Assembly: GCA_910586875.1 (NCBI GenBank)
Contig: CAJUJI010000153.1
Coordinates: 1 to 6,359, forward strand
DNA length: 6,359 nucleotides
Reading direction: 5' to 3'
From: an uncultured Anaerotruncus sp.
Lineage (GTDB): Bacteria > Bacillota > Clostridia > Oscillospirales > Ruminococcaceae
Each line of letters starts with the position of its first letter. Position 1 is the first letter of the stretch. Positions 6,072 to 6,359 of the stretch are shown here, piece after piece. The notes under the pieces were generated by a model. The model saw only the letters and a list, made by a program, of their open reading frames with translations, searched no databases and had not been told where the DNA came from. Made by a program: the position numbers and the translations under genes.

Positions 6072-6235
6072 CAAAAAGTTTCGCCAGCCTTTGTAAAGGC
6101 TGCGGATTCCAAAGGCAGCGCCTTTGGCCGCGCTTCGCAAAGCGCGGAACTCTTTTCCGTAAAAGCGGATTTTTGCGGGGTGAATTGCCGCGCAGCGGCA
6201 AGAGGGGTGCTTTTTGCAAGAAAAAAAGCATCCCT
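6072..6235 (+). repeat. Element B: modular palindromic repeat, plus orientation
   Basis: This is the second copy of the element at 3481-3674, in opposite orientation. In order it holds CAAAAAGTTT (6072-6081); a 7-bp hairpin (6085-6091 with 6096-6102); the 26-nt block 6102-6127 identical to element A, containing an 8-bp hairpin with a 3-nt loop; and an 8-bp hairpin (6128-6135 with 6140-6147) unrelated in sequence to the 16-bp hairpin at the same place in A. GGGGTGAATTGCCG (6177-6190) and CGGCAAGAGGGG (6196-6207) are each identical to A. The identical 21-nt core 6209-6229 comes last, within a 13-bp stem (6203-6215 with 6223-6235, one G-T pair). Stems are near-perfect although the sequences between shared blocks differ. 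An open frame runs through it but looks like a by-product of the repeat. Confidence 0.75.
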
Positions 6236-6251
6236 TGCTTTCCTTCCTGAT

Positions 6252-6338
6252 GCCGCCTGCGGCGGCGGGCTTTGTTGCTGCTGGCGCAGGCTTTTGCCAC
6301 GCTGCGCGTGGCGGAGTTTATCGCGCTGCGGCGCGATA
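6252..6338 (+). repeat. Cluster of three further GC-rich hairpins
   Basis: Three perfect hairpins follow element B. They are GCCGCC/GGCGGC (6252-6257 with 6261-6266, loop TGC), GCCACGC/GCGTGGC (6296-6302 with 6306-6312, loop TGC) and TATCGCGC/GCGCGATA (6319-6326 with 6331-6338, loop TGCG). All have TGC or TGCG loops, as does a small hairpin at 5988-5998 near the predicted transcript start. None has a T-run after it, so they are not terminators. They may extend element B or be independent palindromic units. The window ends 21 nt later. Confidence 0.6.
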
Positions 6339-6359
6339 GGGACGCGGTGTCACTTTCTT

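Noticed and set aside
5905..6300. Minus-strand open frame of 131 codons
   Set aside because: It covers element B and the AT-rich promoter region, crosses the extended -10 promoter, and its very basic product resembles no protein family.
6018..6359. Plus-strand frame open from GTG 6018 (or ATG 6030 or 6048) to the window end
   Set aside because: It reads through element B and the hairpin cluster. The ribosome binding sites are badly spaced, and the equivalent frame in element A meets a stop soon after the shared 26-nt block. It is probably not a gene, though a continuation beyond the window cannot be excluded.

Overview
The window looks like chromosomal DNA from a Gram-positive anaerobe of the class Clostridia, plausibly a gut Oscillospirales/Ruminococcaceae-type bacterium. 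The grounds are GC-rich coding DNA with strong AGGAGG-type ribosome binding sites, a YdiF-like ABC-F ATPase, and a secreted GLUG-repeat protein of a kind common on the surface of such bacteria. The lineage is an inference from gene families and style, not from a marker gene.

Layout from left to right. Positions 1-252 are a GC-rich leader with several inverted repeats and no convincing gene. Positions 259-2340 (+) encode a 693-residue ABC-F protein, an ATPase that acts on ribosomes. Positions 2442-3404 (+) encode a 320-residue AEC (auxin efflux carrier family) membrane transporter, co-directional and probably co-transcribed with it. Positions 3405-3712 are a gap between convergent genes. It holds a 13-bp-stem intrinsic terminator for leftward transcription and a palindrome-rich repeat called element A here. 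Positions 3713-5851 (-) encode a 712-residue exported protein with GLUG-type tandem repeats. Positions 5852-6359 hold its upstream region, a strong extended -10 promoter pointing right, and then element B, a second copy of the repeat, followed by more hairpins to the window edge.

The three proteins have no obvious common pathway. The ABC-F protein is a cytosolic translation factor, the AEC protein an inner-membrane carrier, and the GLUG protein an extracellular solenoid on the opposite strand.

The most interesting feature is the pair of elements A (3481-3674, - orientation) and B (6072-6235, + orientation). When aligned in the same orientation they share four blocks that are exactly identical (26, 14, 12 and 21 nt). 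Between the blocks, hairpins sit at the same positions but differ in sequence while keeping their self-complementarity. Both copies also appear to be transcribed in the same element-relative direction: A as the 3' untranslated region of the GLUG gene, B downstream of the extended -10 promoter. This suggests a modular dispersed element whose folded structure, rather than its full sequence, is maintained.
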